Position numbers and translations under genes: made by a program. Positions 53,651-64,000 of a DNA stretch of 64,000 nucleotides are shown one piece after another. The notes beneath the pieces are model-generated. The model saw only the letters and a list, made by a program, of their open reading frames with translations. It was not told the DNA's origin and ran no database searches. This DNA comes from Favolaschia claudopus. Lineage: Eukaryota > Basidiomycota > Agaricomycetes > Agaricales > Mycenaceae. The stretch is taken from positions 372,001 to 436,000 of the forward strand of contig JAWWNJ010000020.1 in the NCBI GenBank assembly GCA_037176885.1. The letters are read 5' to 3'. Positions within the stretch are counted from its first letter, which is position 1, and each line of letters starts with the position of its first letter.

Positions 53651-54106
53651 CTAAGGTAGACCCCATCCACCTTCGACGAACATCACGTGTTATTTCCTTT
53701 TTCAGCGGAGTTCGACAAAATGCATCTGTAAAGTACATTGTAGTTTGAATTGAGCAAATCCCCTCGACCAAATCCTTCATTTTGGTCTAAGCTCTATTTT
53801 GCTCTGCGACATTGCGAGGATATTGTGGGTTTCTGAGGCAGAGTTATTGAATCATTGGCGGCTGTCTGAAAACTTGCTCCCACGACTGCCTCAGCGTGTT
53901 GTGGCATCACAGAACTTGTTTCCGGAACTCCCTCTTGCACAGAGACAATAGAGCTCTAGTATTTTATCTCTGTACACTTGAATACAATTCAAACAATCTG
54001 GTCGGAGGAATTTGGCTCTTTCCTCCTCGTAGTCTCGATATAAGGAGGTTCGCCGTAGATGGAAATAACACGTGATGTTCGTCGAAGGTGGATGGGGTCT
54101 ACCTTA
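53651..54106. mobile_element. Foldback element with identical 45-base ends, TA target
   Basis: TA-flanked, 456 bases. AGGTAGACCCCATCCACCTT... to ...GTTATTTCC at the left is exactly repeated, inverted, at the right (54061-54104). The interior is AT-rich and non-coding. Perfect ends argue for a recent origin. Confidence 0.85.
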
Positions 54107-54227
54107 CTTACCGTGAAAGCACAAGGATTCTGCCTCGGTCCGAGGCTCTATGCACCGGTAAACAGTGTGTGGCTGTGCAATCGGTCATTTTTTTTTGGGT
54201 CCGAAAACTGAAATTTGATGCTACAGC

Positions 54228-54576
54228 TTACAGCCGTTTTGGAAACAATATACGGGTTTTGATCGAGTGGTGCTCATTCGTTTGTGCTTACCTTTGTTTT
54301 GCTTCCCGTCACCAGCTCCACTTCCGCCGAATTTGCTTCCGCCACCTAGAGAACACCGGGAAAAAAAAACAGGCGGTTAACAGAACTGAGGATCAAGACT
54401 CAGCTGCTACTTGCCCAGAGTTCGACAGGGCCATGACTTGCGAGAAAGGGCGAAAACAAGAGACCAGCGGCACTTGATGTGGTACGGCAACACCCCACAA
54501 AGTGGTGCTCCCGCGTAAGTACAAATGAACGAGCACCACTCAATCAAAACCCGTATATTGTTTCCAATACCTCGAC
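54228..54576. mobile_element. CAGCCGTTTTG-family MITE (copy 3, right end damaged)
   Basis: Starts TACAGCCGTTTTGGAAACAA. The right end is intact only as far as CCCGTATATTGTTTCCAA and then breaks into another sequence (TACAGCTGTTTTACGG at about 54578, also seen at 51285). Confidence 0.75.
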
Positions 54577-55324
54577 TATACAGCTGTTTTACGGAAGAGT
54601 CGTCGCAGACCAGAATCAAATCCACAAGTTTCATGTTTGAGATATGGGGAGGCACGTCCCCAGCAAAGCAGTATCAATTTTGTGGTTCGCTAAGACTGAG
54701 ATTCCGGTGTGTAGGTGTATGCAGACGAGAAGAGATGTCGATTCACAAATATTGTTGCCGTCAGCTTTAAAAGCCCCAGCCAAGCACCAGTATTGAAAGA
54801 GACACGAACAAGAAACCAAGCAGTGCCAGGAAGAGAAACGACGAGATGAGAGGAGAAACAGAGGGGACTGAAAGTTTGAGGGACGCTTGCGACGGAGTTG
54901 GGACGGGAAAGTGAGCTGGCAGTTGATGGCGGCAGTTGCCGGTGACCAATCTTGAATTCCATTGGCTGTATCCTATGTCGTTTTGGGACGCAAACCCGAA
55001 TAGACATAGTCTTGAATACCTTGATGTTTACTCGATATGGCAAAAGAATCAAGATGAAATCAAGACGCCGAATTGTAGACTGCGCTCGCTGCAGCGAAGT
55101 TGGAGCTTTGAAACTTGAGGACATTCATGCAGAGGTATCTGATAATCTCTCCTCTTTTTCCCTCTTTTTTTCTCTTTTTCTGCAACTTGAAAACTTGATT
55201 AATTCTCCGTAACCACAGACATAGTACATAAGCCATTGCCTAATGCATAAGGTTTGGGGCAAGTTTTCAGTGCATTATGCATTATGAGATCGCAAAATTG
55301 ATACAATTTGGTGGCAATAGAGTA

Positions 55325-55430
55325 TATTGGCAACCGGTATAAAACCATTTTGACCAGTGCTGTGATTGGCTGCTCCACACTTTCCTGGTCTTTGATTGGT
55401 GGACCGCAGGAATATTTCCAGTTGCCAATA
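55325..55430. mobile_element. CCAAT-containing foldback element (copy 2)
   Basis: TATTGGCAACCGG and its inverse CCAGTTGCCAATA bound 106 bases. The core TGATTGGCTGCTCCACACTTT...TGATTGGT is the reverse complement of the core at 14630-14670. Confidence 0.6.
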
Positions 55431-55637
55431 TGCTCTAATTTGGCCGTTTGTGTCACTCTTCTAACGCATATGGGTACTATTCACGTCAAAAACACCAGTT
55501 TATAACTTGTTACATGATTTTGACCGCTTTTACGACAACTGGTGGACAATCCGGCATCTGCCGCACTTCCGTATATAGTAAATTCGTGACAATGTCACAT
55601 ATGTCACACTGTGTGACAGTATGTAGGAATGCATATT

Positions 55638-55688
55638 GCTCATAATGCATAGCGCTTGTGGGTCCACGGACGCTATGCATTATGAGAT
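55638..55688. repeat. Hairpin CTCATAATGCATAGCG
   Basis: CTCATAATGCATAGCG pairs exactly with CGCTATGCATTATGAG across a 19-base loop. The word GCATTATGAGAT also occurs at 55271. Confidence 0.7.
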
Positions 55689-55883
55689 GTTCAACTGTAC
55701 TTACGGATTCATCGGCAAACTTGTACGGATCTACAGACGGCTTTTCGGACTTGATACAAATTCGGAACTGTGACAGATCTGTGCCGCTTGGCTTCGCTAG
55801 TATCGCTTAGCTCACTTGTAACAAATCTTGACAACTTGTCACAATTTCCGAAAGTAGGTTTTTCCTGATGACTCCAAGTTGTC

Positions 55884-55972
55884 TAGTCTCGTGACCAGAC
55901 TCTTACAGTATGCCATCCCAAAGGGAACCCCTTATGACAGGGTTCCCTTATAAGAGTCTGGTCACGAGACTA
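55884..55972. mobile_element. Perfect-stem foldback TAGTCTCGTGACCAGACTCTTA
   Basis: TAGTCTCGTGACCAGACTCTT pairs with AAGAGTCTGGTCACGAGACTA, and inside it AGGGAACCC pairs with GGGTTCCCT: a double stem of 89 bases. No coding sequence. Confidence 0.75.
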
Positions 55973-55989
55973 CAAGTTGTCAGTATTAA

Positions 55990-58600
55990 AACAAGCTTAA
56001 GCACCCCGCCTTCGGCAGGGCCGGCTCGCGGGGCTCCGCCCCAAACCCCGCATGTTTTTTTTCCCCTGGATTCCGTGCCCGCGGCGCCGCACTGCCGCTC
56101 GCTGCACTCGCCGGCGCGCGTCGCCGGGGACCGCGTGTGAAAAGTCACCTGCTTTTTCACGTGAACTATCACGGGACCTGCGGTCCCGTAGTGTCTTATT
56201 AATAGAAAGCAGAGAGATGCGATGGTTGCGGCAAGACCGTCAATAAAGCCATAACGCACCGACATCCATCCTTGTAGCTTCCTCGGCACGCTCTCGTGCT
56301 CTCCTCGCCCTCGGTGCCAGCGCTGGTCTGGAAGGTGCTTGCGTTAGAGGCTGAGGTTGACAATTTTCACGGGCTCTTTAATGTCTTCTGTTGGTCTTCT
56401 GAGTTGACCAAGAGATCGCGGAGAGATCACACTGAAGCGTTAAAGAAATAGGCGAGGCTACGGGGGTGTGTGGAGTTGGTCTGCAGCATTGTGGAGCGGA
56501 GGTTGGAAGACGCGAGACGGCAGCGGAGCTGTGGTGAGCTGTTTGGCTGGGGACAGATGACGTTGGTGGGGCCTTCGGGTGTTCCCGGAACCACTTGATT
56601 GACGTTTGTCCAGAGTCAACCCTCGATTGTAATATATTATAGATATTATAGATAATTCAGACTCCAAGAGTCGTATCTAAGCAAACGCCAGCGTACTAAC
56701 AGTACGCAAATTCAAATAGTTGAAATTGAGTCCTCACATGGCGATGCGAAAGCATCGAATCAGACACAACAACGGCACTGTGCATCTGCGACACGACGCA
56801 CGCTGCCATCAACAGCGATCAAATGGTGGTCGGCGTCGTGTACCACAGCGAGCCAAAAAATGTGAATATCATCATCTAAGCCTATACAAAGCCTGGAAAG
56901 TAAGTAATGTATAGGGTTAATATCTACGGTTCGCCAATAGCGCGTCAATATTCCGGAAAAGAGATTTGATACTTCCGGTATTGCTCCGTATCGAAACGGT
57001 ATAGATGCTGCGTAAACCTGGCGGCGGCTCATCAGATTTCATGATACAAAAAGAAGCAATAAATGCCCACCGGCGCCGTCACAGAGTTTAGGCTTACACT
57101 CCCTAGACAGCAACCAGAGTCACCTTCTAGGATTGCGCCGGCGGCGCAGCGCCGCAAATTTTGCGCAAATTTTGAGAAGGCTCTAGCCAAAAGATTATTA
57201 CCTGCGGTTCTGCAGGAAGCAAGACAAACTTGGTTGCCCCAGAATTCATACTACGAAATCCTACTATGATACATTATATTTTGAGGTCCAAGCAGCGCGA
57301 CATCATCATGTGACCGTGTCGAGATGACGCAATTTTCGGTTACTTTCTGTGATGACGAGTAAGTAACTGCGCCGCCGTATAGCCCCCGCACTCCTCAAGT
57401 CCTCCTCCAGCGCTTGAGCCCACTGCTCCCACAGCGCTTCAAGGGCGTGAAGATCAAGATGCGGCGGAAGACGCCATCCTTTCAAGAAGACTTCACCAAC
57501 GGCCGAGGCACCTCAAGCTGCGGCGCCGCTCTGGCCTCCCCACTCCTCAAGCCCTCATGCAGCGCCGTTTACTTCCATCCAGTATTGGATGATTCCTACT
57601 GACCACGCTTGTCGGCGCCGTACCCCCTGCCCATCAAGCAGCGCCCCTCAAGCCCGTTGCCGAATCAATACGTCCATCACTCCCACTGTGGCTGGTGCGA
57701 CCTCTGGCGAAGTCTTCAAGCTGTATCAAGAGTCTTCGGTGGCGTCCTCAAGCACAAAGTGGGCAGCGGGGGCGCACAGCGCCGAAAACTTTGCTGGCAC
57801 TGCGCTTGGCAACCGGAGTTCCCGGGTCGTTACCCGGCCCGACCCGGGCACCATTCGGGGCCGTGCCGCCGTATTACATACGCCGTGTGGATTTGTCGAG
57901 CGGTGATTTCATTGTCGCCACTCGCTCGCCTCCGTGTCCGCGCTCAAGTTCAAGTCGTTCAAGCTCAAATCTAAGCGCCTTTACACGTCAAGCCTTTTCC
58001 TTTCTATTACAAAGCTCTGGCCAACGCCAGCCCAGAAGTCCGTGGGCTCGTTTCTTTGCGAAATGGGATGGTGCGCATGCACACTGCAAAGGGACGACAT
58101 GCGACAGCGTCGGTGTACTGGTGGACACCGGGGATTTTTACCTGGGAAGAGAGAACTCGACCCAGGTCCCACAGGGTTTTAACCGGAGGTCCCGCCATTC
58201 CAACGGCCGGCCAGTTTTCACCGGTTGCCAGCGTCTTGTGTGATCAAACCCCTGGAATTTGTGTGTGCTCGGTTGACAATTTGTAGCGATATGTGGAGAT
58301 AGCCGCCTCTACATTTAACTACTTATTTGTTTTCCGTAAACTCGTTGTTCAGGCATTTGGACACACGCGAGTATAAATTATAATATATCCCCCCCCCCCT
58401 GGAAGTCGGACGGAAAGGAAGTTGGTGGTTTCAAGTTTTGCCCCAGCATTTCAACTGGAGTCGAGGAAGCAAATCCGGACCGGCCAAAAGCGCGGACCTC
58501 GGTCCGACCTATTTTGCGTTTCAACTGGGGGGGGGGGGCGGTTGATATCCGGGATTTTTATTTTTCGGCCGCCCACCTCTTACTTGCTCCCCCCTTTTGT
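55990..58600. other. No recognised gene; GC-rich segments and homopolymer runs
   Basis: GC-rich block 56000-56140 (GCGGGGCTCCGCCCC-type stem). Arg/Pro/Ser-rich frames around 57060-58280 have no domain I know and could be a decayed gene. A run of about ten C lies near 58390 and a run of about ten G near 58527. Confidence 0.35.
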
Positions 58601-58601
58601 C

Positions 58602-59116
58602 TGAGGTTCCCGAAAAGTGGATGGCTGTGCAATGTGCCTACTCTCCCACGGGTACGCCATCAATACGTGATGTTAAACAGAACAATCAGGGGAAACTGCA
58701 GTAAAGAAATACACTCAGCCAAGGGCTGGCATCAATAGAAAATTAACTATAAGGAGCCCTCCCGACCTTCGAGGAAACCACAAAGGCAGGAATACTACCA
58801 AGTTCGGTCCACACGGTTCCGAGTCCCTGCCAAATCGATTCCGTTCTCCCCAGAAAAAAATCAGAGCCATTAGCTTGGGCAGCAGTCGAAATTGCAAAAA
58901 ATTCCTGAATTCAGCTCTATGGTAGCAGGTTTTACCAGGACTGCGGCACTGAGACAGGAAGTATGGCTTGAGTTGTGTAGGTAAGGCTAATTTAAATTGA
59001 ATTTAAAGACGAAACTTTGCGTTTGCTTTGCCTCTCAATTTCTGTGCAGGCTGGACGGAATTAGCGCAAGCTCCCCCTTTTCTCTAAGCCGGGAACCGGC
59101 ATTACAATACATAGTT
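58602..59116. repeat. 600-base dispersed repeat (copy B)
   Basis: Matches 49671-50340 from GAGGTTCCCGAAAAGTGGAT to GGCATTACAATACATAGTT, lacking the foldback at 49711-49883. The segment around 58738-58795 (CCTCCCGACC...GGCAGGAATAC) is in reverse orientation relative to copy A. Confidence 0.75.
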
Positions 59117-59708
59117 ATAAAAGCTGTCGAGATAGTTATCGTACCTTACTTCTAATTTTTACTCGCACTTCGTACACACTCGCTCAATCTACATTGTTCA
59201 AGTTCTGTGTGCTGTGCGACCGGAGTCACCCAACTTTACACTTTTTTGAACTCTACTCGGGGTGACCAAAAGTAACCGGGATCGGAAATTGCGTGTTTTC
59301 AACCAGATTTTGTGGGTGACTGCGGGGCAAATGAACTCTATTGGCAGTGTATGAACATATACCATTGCATACAAAGCAGGCAAAAGGCTGCATAGTCTCT
59401 TTGTCCTATTATTACACATTCTGTTATGTATGCTTTGAGGCGGGAAATTAGTGTGCCGAGTTGCCTCTCTCACTGAACAACGGGAAACACCTGGCAACCT
59501 TAGATATCGGATTTATAGACTATTGGGATACTGAGCACTTTTTTGAGGTCTCACTGGCCTGAAATTCCGGCATCTCTCCTTCAGAGAGCGCAAACATGTC
59601 CGAATTTGTCCAATTTCAAAGATTGATTCACCAAGACAAAACAAAACATTACATGCCATGCCCATACCATGGAAGCCGTAAAAAAAATAATTTAGAGGAG
59701 CCCTGTAA

Positions 59709-60331
59709 TTGAAGTTGTTTGAGTTTCGAAATTCCTCTCGCAAAAGCGAAATTCCGGCCAAACAATCAGACAACTCCGAAATTGATTTTTCCAACACAGC
59801 AAGAAAATTTTCTCACAGAAATACCTCCCACCCAGGGTGTACCTCTAGTAAAACTGATCGTTGTATTCGTGCAAGATCGCATTCTGCACCTTCTTTCGAC
59901 GCTCTCGCTGATCTTGAGAGATCGACGCCGCTTAGCTATGTTCCTATGCAAAGACAACCAGCAAGCAAAAGAACAAGTCCTGTTGCGAATACTCCCAGCA
60001 AGTTCAACCGCTACAAACCTATCGTGGAGGAAGTCGTCGACGAAGACGATCCTTCCCATCCGAATGCTCAACGACATTCTCGCAACACGGCGCACGCAAG
60101 ACCCCTCGGTGAGTACATAAGCCTCTGAGTCGTCGACGCTATCATTCTCCAAGTCCCGTTGGGAAGGTTTCATCCGTCGAGACGGTGAACTGTTGCCGGT
60201 GAAAACTTCGCCGAAAGCGCCTCGCAGTAATGCTAGCGCTCATTCTGGGTCCTATGTATGGGCTGGGTCACAACCAATGGCACCCAATACCGATGTCGAT
60301 GATGACTCGCGCTTTGGCTTTGCTAAGCCTT
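59709..60331 (+). pseudogene. Unrecognised coding fragment
   Basis: Seen: one frame reads RSHSAPSFDALADLERSTPL, SYVPMQRQPASKRTSPVAN and FNRYKPIVEEVVDEDDPSHP. Another (60126-60331) reads SFSKSRWEGFIRRDGELLPV, KTSPKAPRSNASAHSG and DVDDDSRFGFAKP before TGA. A GTGAGT donor near 60110 could join them, but the phases I tried do not fit. The composition looks like a real protein, family unknown. Upstream and downstream lie repeats, so a fragment is likely. Confidence 0.3.
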
Positions 60332-60625
60332 GAGTCTGCCTTACTTGTGTTGCAGAATTAGTTAATCCATCGTCGACGGTTTCATCTTTATTTTCCTGGT
60401 TATTTCAAGGTTTCCTTATCGAATCTCGCGATATTCGCATTTGTCCTTACCTGGTTTCGAATATATCGTTCTTCGTTCCGATACTGTCGATTGACTTCTG
60501 CGGTATCACCTACGATTTAATTGTTCGTCAGTATAGAAGGCCTACCCATGGTTGACTGTTCAACTTCTGTCAAGTTCCTATCTTCACGACCACTGCCGCA
60601 CCATTTGAGAGCGAGTGCTCGCTGA

Positions 60626-60836
60626 ATAGCGGGTTTGTGCAAAGCGACCCGGGTCGCTTTGGGATCGCTCAAATCTCGACAACGAGCAGTCTCAGGTGTG
60701 AAGTCCCAGCGACCTAGGAGTATCCCAGGGCGATACTCTAGATCTCTTGGGTCGTTTGGAGCTCACACCTGGTATCTGTTGTTGCGGAGATCTGAGCGGT
60801 TGAAAAGCGACCTGGGTCGCTCGCACAAACTCCCTA
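60626..60836. mobile_element. MITE, TIR GCGGGTTTGTGC, TA target (copy A)
   Basis: TA-flanked, 211 bases. GCGGGTTTGTGCAAAGCGACC and, on the other strand from the right, GGGAGTTTGTGCGAGCGACC are inverted ends. The palindromes CGACCCGGGTCG and GATCTCTTGGG are also present. Copy B, inverted and interrupted, is at 61470-62273. Confidence 0.8.
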
Positions 60837-61469
60837 ATACCACGTTTCTCGAAATATTTCACTCCGACCACGGGCACAGGTACACCTGATAATGCATTGT
60901 GTATTCATTCACTGCCTCAACCAATTCGGGCGATGGGCTCACTCTCATCGGTCCTATTAGATACGCGCTCAGTTCAAAGTATTGCTCCTTGTTGATCTTA
61001 CCCGATTGTTTCCATGTAAGTATTGGTTCCGTTCCATTTTGTTCCCTGTCTTGACTCCGTTGGATCTTGTTCTCTGTCTTGATCTTCCGATTCCGTGCTT
61101 CCATCTATCCGAATTCAAACTTGACCTGATTGAGATCTACTTGAACTTTACCACTCTTGACTCGATAGACTCTACTGGGACTTGACCACTCCTGACTCGG
61201 ACATCTGACTGGTCAGAAATTACCTTCAAATTTGAACTCCTGCTGGATTTGGTTCAACTTTATGTATATCACCTTGTCCCAACCTTGTCCTGAGGCTTCA
61301 AGTCGCCATAACCAGTTCAGTTTCGAGTTTTGGTATTCGGGACCATCGCCAACCTAAGGATACCAGTCTTTCCTACTATTCTCATCCCTGACTGACGTAA
61401 TTCGCGGTGGATATATGCTGGCGACCTTCCTTCACGGCGCATATATTATTCTTACAGTTTTTCATGAAA

Positions 61470-62273
61470 TAGAGAGTTTGTGCGAGCGACCCTGGTCGCT
61501 TTTTAAAGTAGGTCAAAAGGCGATGAGAGCGCGATGAGTGGCCGTGAACAAGTGAGTCGGAGTCAGCTAGAGTATATTAGACAGCTAGTCGACGTGGGGA
61601 ACAAGTGACTAGTACCTAGAGTATATTAGAGACTACAAGGACTGTGAGTAGAAAGTAAACTTGGTAAAGTAAAGGTATACGCACGCTAGTCGACGTGGGA
61701 AACAAGTGACTAGCGGGCAGCAAAGGTAACGAGCAGTATATAAGGTACTTAGTGAAGGGGATGGTGATGGCGATGCGACGGTACGGGTGCAAAGGATGAT
61801 GAAACTGTTGGATTTTTGCCGGCAAGGGGCCGAGATCAAATACAATGAATAGGTTTGCAATCACACTACGGTTAGATAGAATGTGTGTTAGGGCAAACAG
61901 ATGCCCTACACTGTAGATTCAGGCTTGTATTTATACTACAGTAGGTATTCTAGCTAATTCTACTAGGTTCTGTTGAAGTGAGTCGAACGGAATATTCTGG
62001 AAGGTTCGCGAGGCGGCGCGTCACAGCCTCAGAATTCCAACAGAAACGACGAAAAGAAATCGGAACGGAGTGGAAGCTCACGGATCAATCCTACAACACT
62101 TTTCAACCGCTCAGATCTCCGCAACAACAGATACCAGGTGTGAGCTCCAAGCGACCCAAGAGAGTATCGCCCTGGGATACTCCTAGGTCGCTGGGACTTC
62201 ACACCTGAGACTGCTCGTTGTCGAGATTTGAGCGATCCCAAAGCGACCCGGGTCGCTTTGCACAAACCCGCTA
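61470..62273. mobile_element. MITE, TIR GCGGGTTTGTGC (copy B), split by a solo LTR
   Basis: Left end GAGAGTTTGTGCGAGCGACC at 61472-61491; the rest, with CAACCGCTCAGATCTCCGC and CAAACCCGC, resumes at 62104 and ends 62273. Removing 61504-62098 and one CTTTT restores the order seen in copy A. Confidence 0.75.
61504..62098 (-). mobile_element. Probable solo LTR, 595 bases
   Basis: Inserted in MITE copy B with 5-base duplication CTTTT (61499-61503, 62099-62103). On the minus strand it starts TGTTGTAG and ends CTACTTTA, close to the TG...CA rule. It contains a twice-repeated AGTCGACGTGGG.AACAAGTG (about 61583 and 61690). No coding sequence. Confidence 0.65.
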
Positions 62274-62438
62274 ATGTAGTTGACTGTCAGGGGAACTCCC
62301 TCTTTTGGCACTACACAGCCACCTATGACGCAGGCCTCCTGCAGATTTCCCACTTTCCTGTCAAATCCCCAAAGCCCTATGTCATCGCGGAGTAAGGCAT
62401 GTGACTTGGCCCGGGATCATTGCCGACTGCTCCGAGCT

Positions 62439-62616
62439 TGTGGGAATTAGTTACTATATGTTTACTGCACCTAGTGTGGGAATCCTAAGCCTTTCTTCTC
62501 TTCGGATTCTCCCTCGCTAGGTGCGCTTGATGTATTCTTAGTAGCTTCTTAATTAACTTCGGATTCTCCCTCGCTAGACCCTCGAGATATCTCGGGTCCT
62601 AAAGGTTGCCCTTACA
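62439..62616 (+). repeat. 5' LTR of a Gypsy element (candidate)
   Basis: TGTGGGAATTAG... to ...GTTGCCCTTACA fits TG...CA ends, 178 bases, 144 bases before gag. The first 90 bases recur at 49401-49495. It contains the stem CACCTAGTGTGGGAATCC / GGATTCTCCCTCGCTAGGTG. The 3' LTR is outside the window, so boundaries are provisional. Confidence 0.55.
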
Positions 62617-62759
62617 GCAGAAGAAAGGCTCCAAGGGATTAACCGGTCAAGATTGCGCGCTTTGGGGATTTTTCAGACGCTTCGTCGGACTCCTCCTCTG
62701 CTGCCTCTGACGCACAAACCGCGAATCTTGCCCCCTCCTCCCCCTCTCCGGAGCCCACC

Positions 62760-63872
62760 ATGACCGACTCTGCCGCCGCTGCTGCTGCCGCTGCTGAGCG
62801 GATGGATAGGCTCGAGAGGACTGTTGACCGTCTGGTCGAGCTTTTTCAAACCGCTGCCAATCCTCCCACTACTACTGCTCCGACCCCTGCCGCTCCTCCA
62901 GAGCCTCCGGCCGAGAGTCCAGGACTCCTTGCCAACCTCACACCGGCAGCAAAAACGGTCCTTCGACCGAACCCCCCTTTCGTCTTTGACGGCGACCGCT
63001 CGGCTGGCCGGGCCTTCCTTCACTCAGCTCGGACTTACATCCGACTGGTTCCGGAGGCGTTTGTTGAAGGCGGCGAGATGTCTGAAGAAAAGGCAGTGCG
63101 TTTCACCATGTCCTTTATGTCCAAAGACTCTGCGCAAAAATGGGCCGAGCGCATGTCCATTAAAACTCCTTTCCCCTTCCTCACCTGGGACACCTTCACC
63201 AAGGAGTTCTGCTCGCGCTTTGTCGAGGAGAACGAGCAGGACCACGCCCTACACAAACTCGAGTCTAGGGCGTACTACATGGGCTCCCGGGATGTCTTCA
63301 AGTATACTGATGACTTTGAAGACCTCTTCGACCTTGCTGGGTTTGCTGACGCGTTGGTCAAGGTCACCAAGTTCCGCTCTGGCCTTGACTCCGCCATCAA
63401 TGCAGCCATCACCTCGTCCAGCCACCCCCCAGACCTCCGCGACTACATGACTTGGCGGACCCGAGCGTACCGCCAGTACGAATCACACGTGCGGGCTCGT
63501 GCTGCTGGGCTTCTCCCGAAAGCCCCATCAGCTCCGCCAGCTGCTCGCTCACGTCCAGCAGGTGTCTTCCCTGTTGTCCCTGCCCATGCGCCTCCTCCTC
63601 GGGCAGCTCCTGCTCCTCCGCAGGTAGTCCCCATAGACGTTGATCGCACGCGGTCCGGGAGAGGACCTCCCCGTGGCTGCTACCGATGCGGCGGTCCACA
63701 CCTGGCACGGAATTGCCCCACCCCCGCTGATGTCCTTGACGAGGTCATTCGCCAGCTTGGGTCCGAGCTCCTCTCTGAACTGGTGGCTCGGATTGCCACC
63801 ACCGACTCGCTGGCTGAGCCAGAGTCACTGGCCGCCGAGGAAGAGCAGGGTTTTCTCCCACGCGACGAGTGA
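62760..63872 (+). CDS. Gypsy Gag with zinc knuckle
   Basis: Seen: 370 codons. The N-terminal Ala run and coiled segment (ERMDRLERTVDRLVELFQTA) is followed by a proline-rich linker. The gag core reads VFDGDRSAGRAFLHSARTYI, KAVRFTMSFMSKDSAQKWAE, TWDTFTKEFCSRFVEENEQDH, KLESRAYYMGSRDVFKYTDDF and DLFDLAGFADALVKVTKF. A proline-rich stretch is then followed by the knuckle CYRCGGPHLARNC near residue 313, spaced CX2CX3HX4C. Known: retrotransposon gag capsid of fungal Ty3/Gypsy elements; the knuckle binds genomic RNA. No stop or frameshift, so this element may be young. The next frame overlaps its end. Confidence 0.9.
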   Translation: MTDSAAAAAAAAERMDRLERTVDRLVELFQTAANPPTTTAPTPAAPPEPPAESPGLLANLTPAAKTVLRPNPPFVFDGDRSAGRAFLHSARTYIRLVPEAFVEGGEMSEEKAVRFTMSFMSKDSAQKWAERMSIKTPFPFLTWDTFTKEFCSRFVEENEQDHALHKLESRAYYMGSRDVFKYTDDFEDLFDLAGFADALVKVTKFRSGLDSAINAAITSSSHPPDLRDYMTWRTRAYRQYESHVRARAAGLLPKAPSAPPAARSRPAGVFPVVPAHAPPPRAAPAPPQVVPIDVDRTRSGRGPPRGCYRCGGPHLARNCPTPADVLDEVIRQLGSELLSELVARIATTDSLAEPESLAAEEEQGFLPRDE

Positions 63873-64000
63873 GCGGTACGCCCTCGATCGCGTCTCCTAA
63901 TTGTTTTGCATGTTTGTATGATGAGTCTGCCAATGTCACATCTGTTGAACATGCCGAAACGAAAGACGTACCCCCTGCCCCCTTCCGTTCCCCACGCGTC

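Larger units (their letters stand above)
62439..64000 (+). mobile_element. Ty3/Gypsy retrotransposon, 5' part, cut by window edge
   Basis: LTR candidate, gag, and the start of a second frame. From 63873 on, a frame different from gag reads SGTPSIASPNCFACLYDES, ANVTSVEHAETKDVPP and runs open to 64000, as expected for pol following gag by a frameshift. Its protease and RT lie beyond the window. Confidence 0.8.

Noticed and set aside
57414..58286. Arg/Pro/Ser-rich frames as real genes
   Set aside because: Several overlapping frames of similar quality, no domain and no splice pattern; composition alone explains them.

Overview
This 64 kb window is nuclear DNA of a filamentous basidiomycete, most likely a mushroom-forming agaricomycete with a large, repeat-rich genome (Mycena-like gene families; the genus is an inference). 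Genes are split by many 46-60 base GT-AG introns with CTRAC-like branch sites. The gene families are typical of agarics: multi-exon P450, DUF6593, WD40 protein with a membrane tail, F-box/LRR proteins, Kre9-like secreted protein, CSC1/DUF221 channel and Plavaka-type transposase. No rRNA, tRNA, CRISPR array or bacterial-style operon was seen.

Layout. 1-638: end-truncated minus-strand gene of a hypothetical agaric family. 780-7650: a minus-strand coiled-coil gene, a plus-strand WD40 gene and a small proline-rich gene, sprinkled with a short GTTGTACG-type box and a 410-base foldback. 7665-11293: intact Plavaka-like (CACTA-type) transposase. 11457-12049: minus-strand GIY-YIG/T5orf172-type gene. 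14080-14813: several foldback elements, then 14811-16190: C-terminal half of a CSC1-like channel, fused abruptly to a broken F-box/LRR gene (16195-17740). 17912-25026: a second F-box gene, cut in two by a young 5.7 kb Copia-type LTR element that carries gag only. 25982-26519: Kre9-like secreted protein. 26974-29422: intact-looking P450. 32339-33021: DUF6593 gene. 36116-37126: HMG-box gene.

From about 37.5 kb to the end the window is mostly a transposon graveyard. It holds a RecQ-like helicase fragment cut by a 5'-truncated LINE, a LINE ORF1 fragment, a truncated FAD monooxygenase, a solo LTR, and the 5' part of a Gypsy element (LTR, gag, start of pol) that runs off the right edge. It also holds at least a dozen non-coding inverted-repeat elements, most flanked by TA and one by TTAA. 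Several are nested or abut one another exactly, so their insertion order can be read from the sequence.

How the parts relate: the host genes do not form an evident pathway cluster. P450, Kre9-like, DUF6593 and HMG genes look like ordinary dispersed loci. The most informative signals are structural: the confined GTTGTACG box array beside the Plavaka transposase, the gag-only Copia element with its 4 kb ACTT-rich leader, and the nested TA-target elements with readable empty sites.
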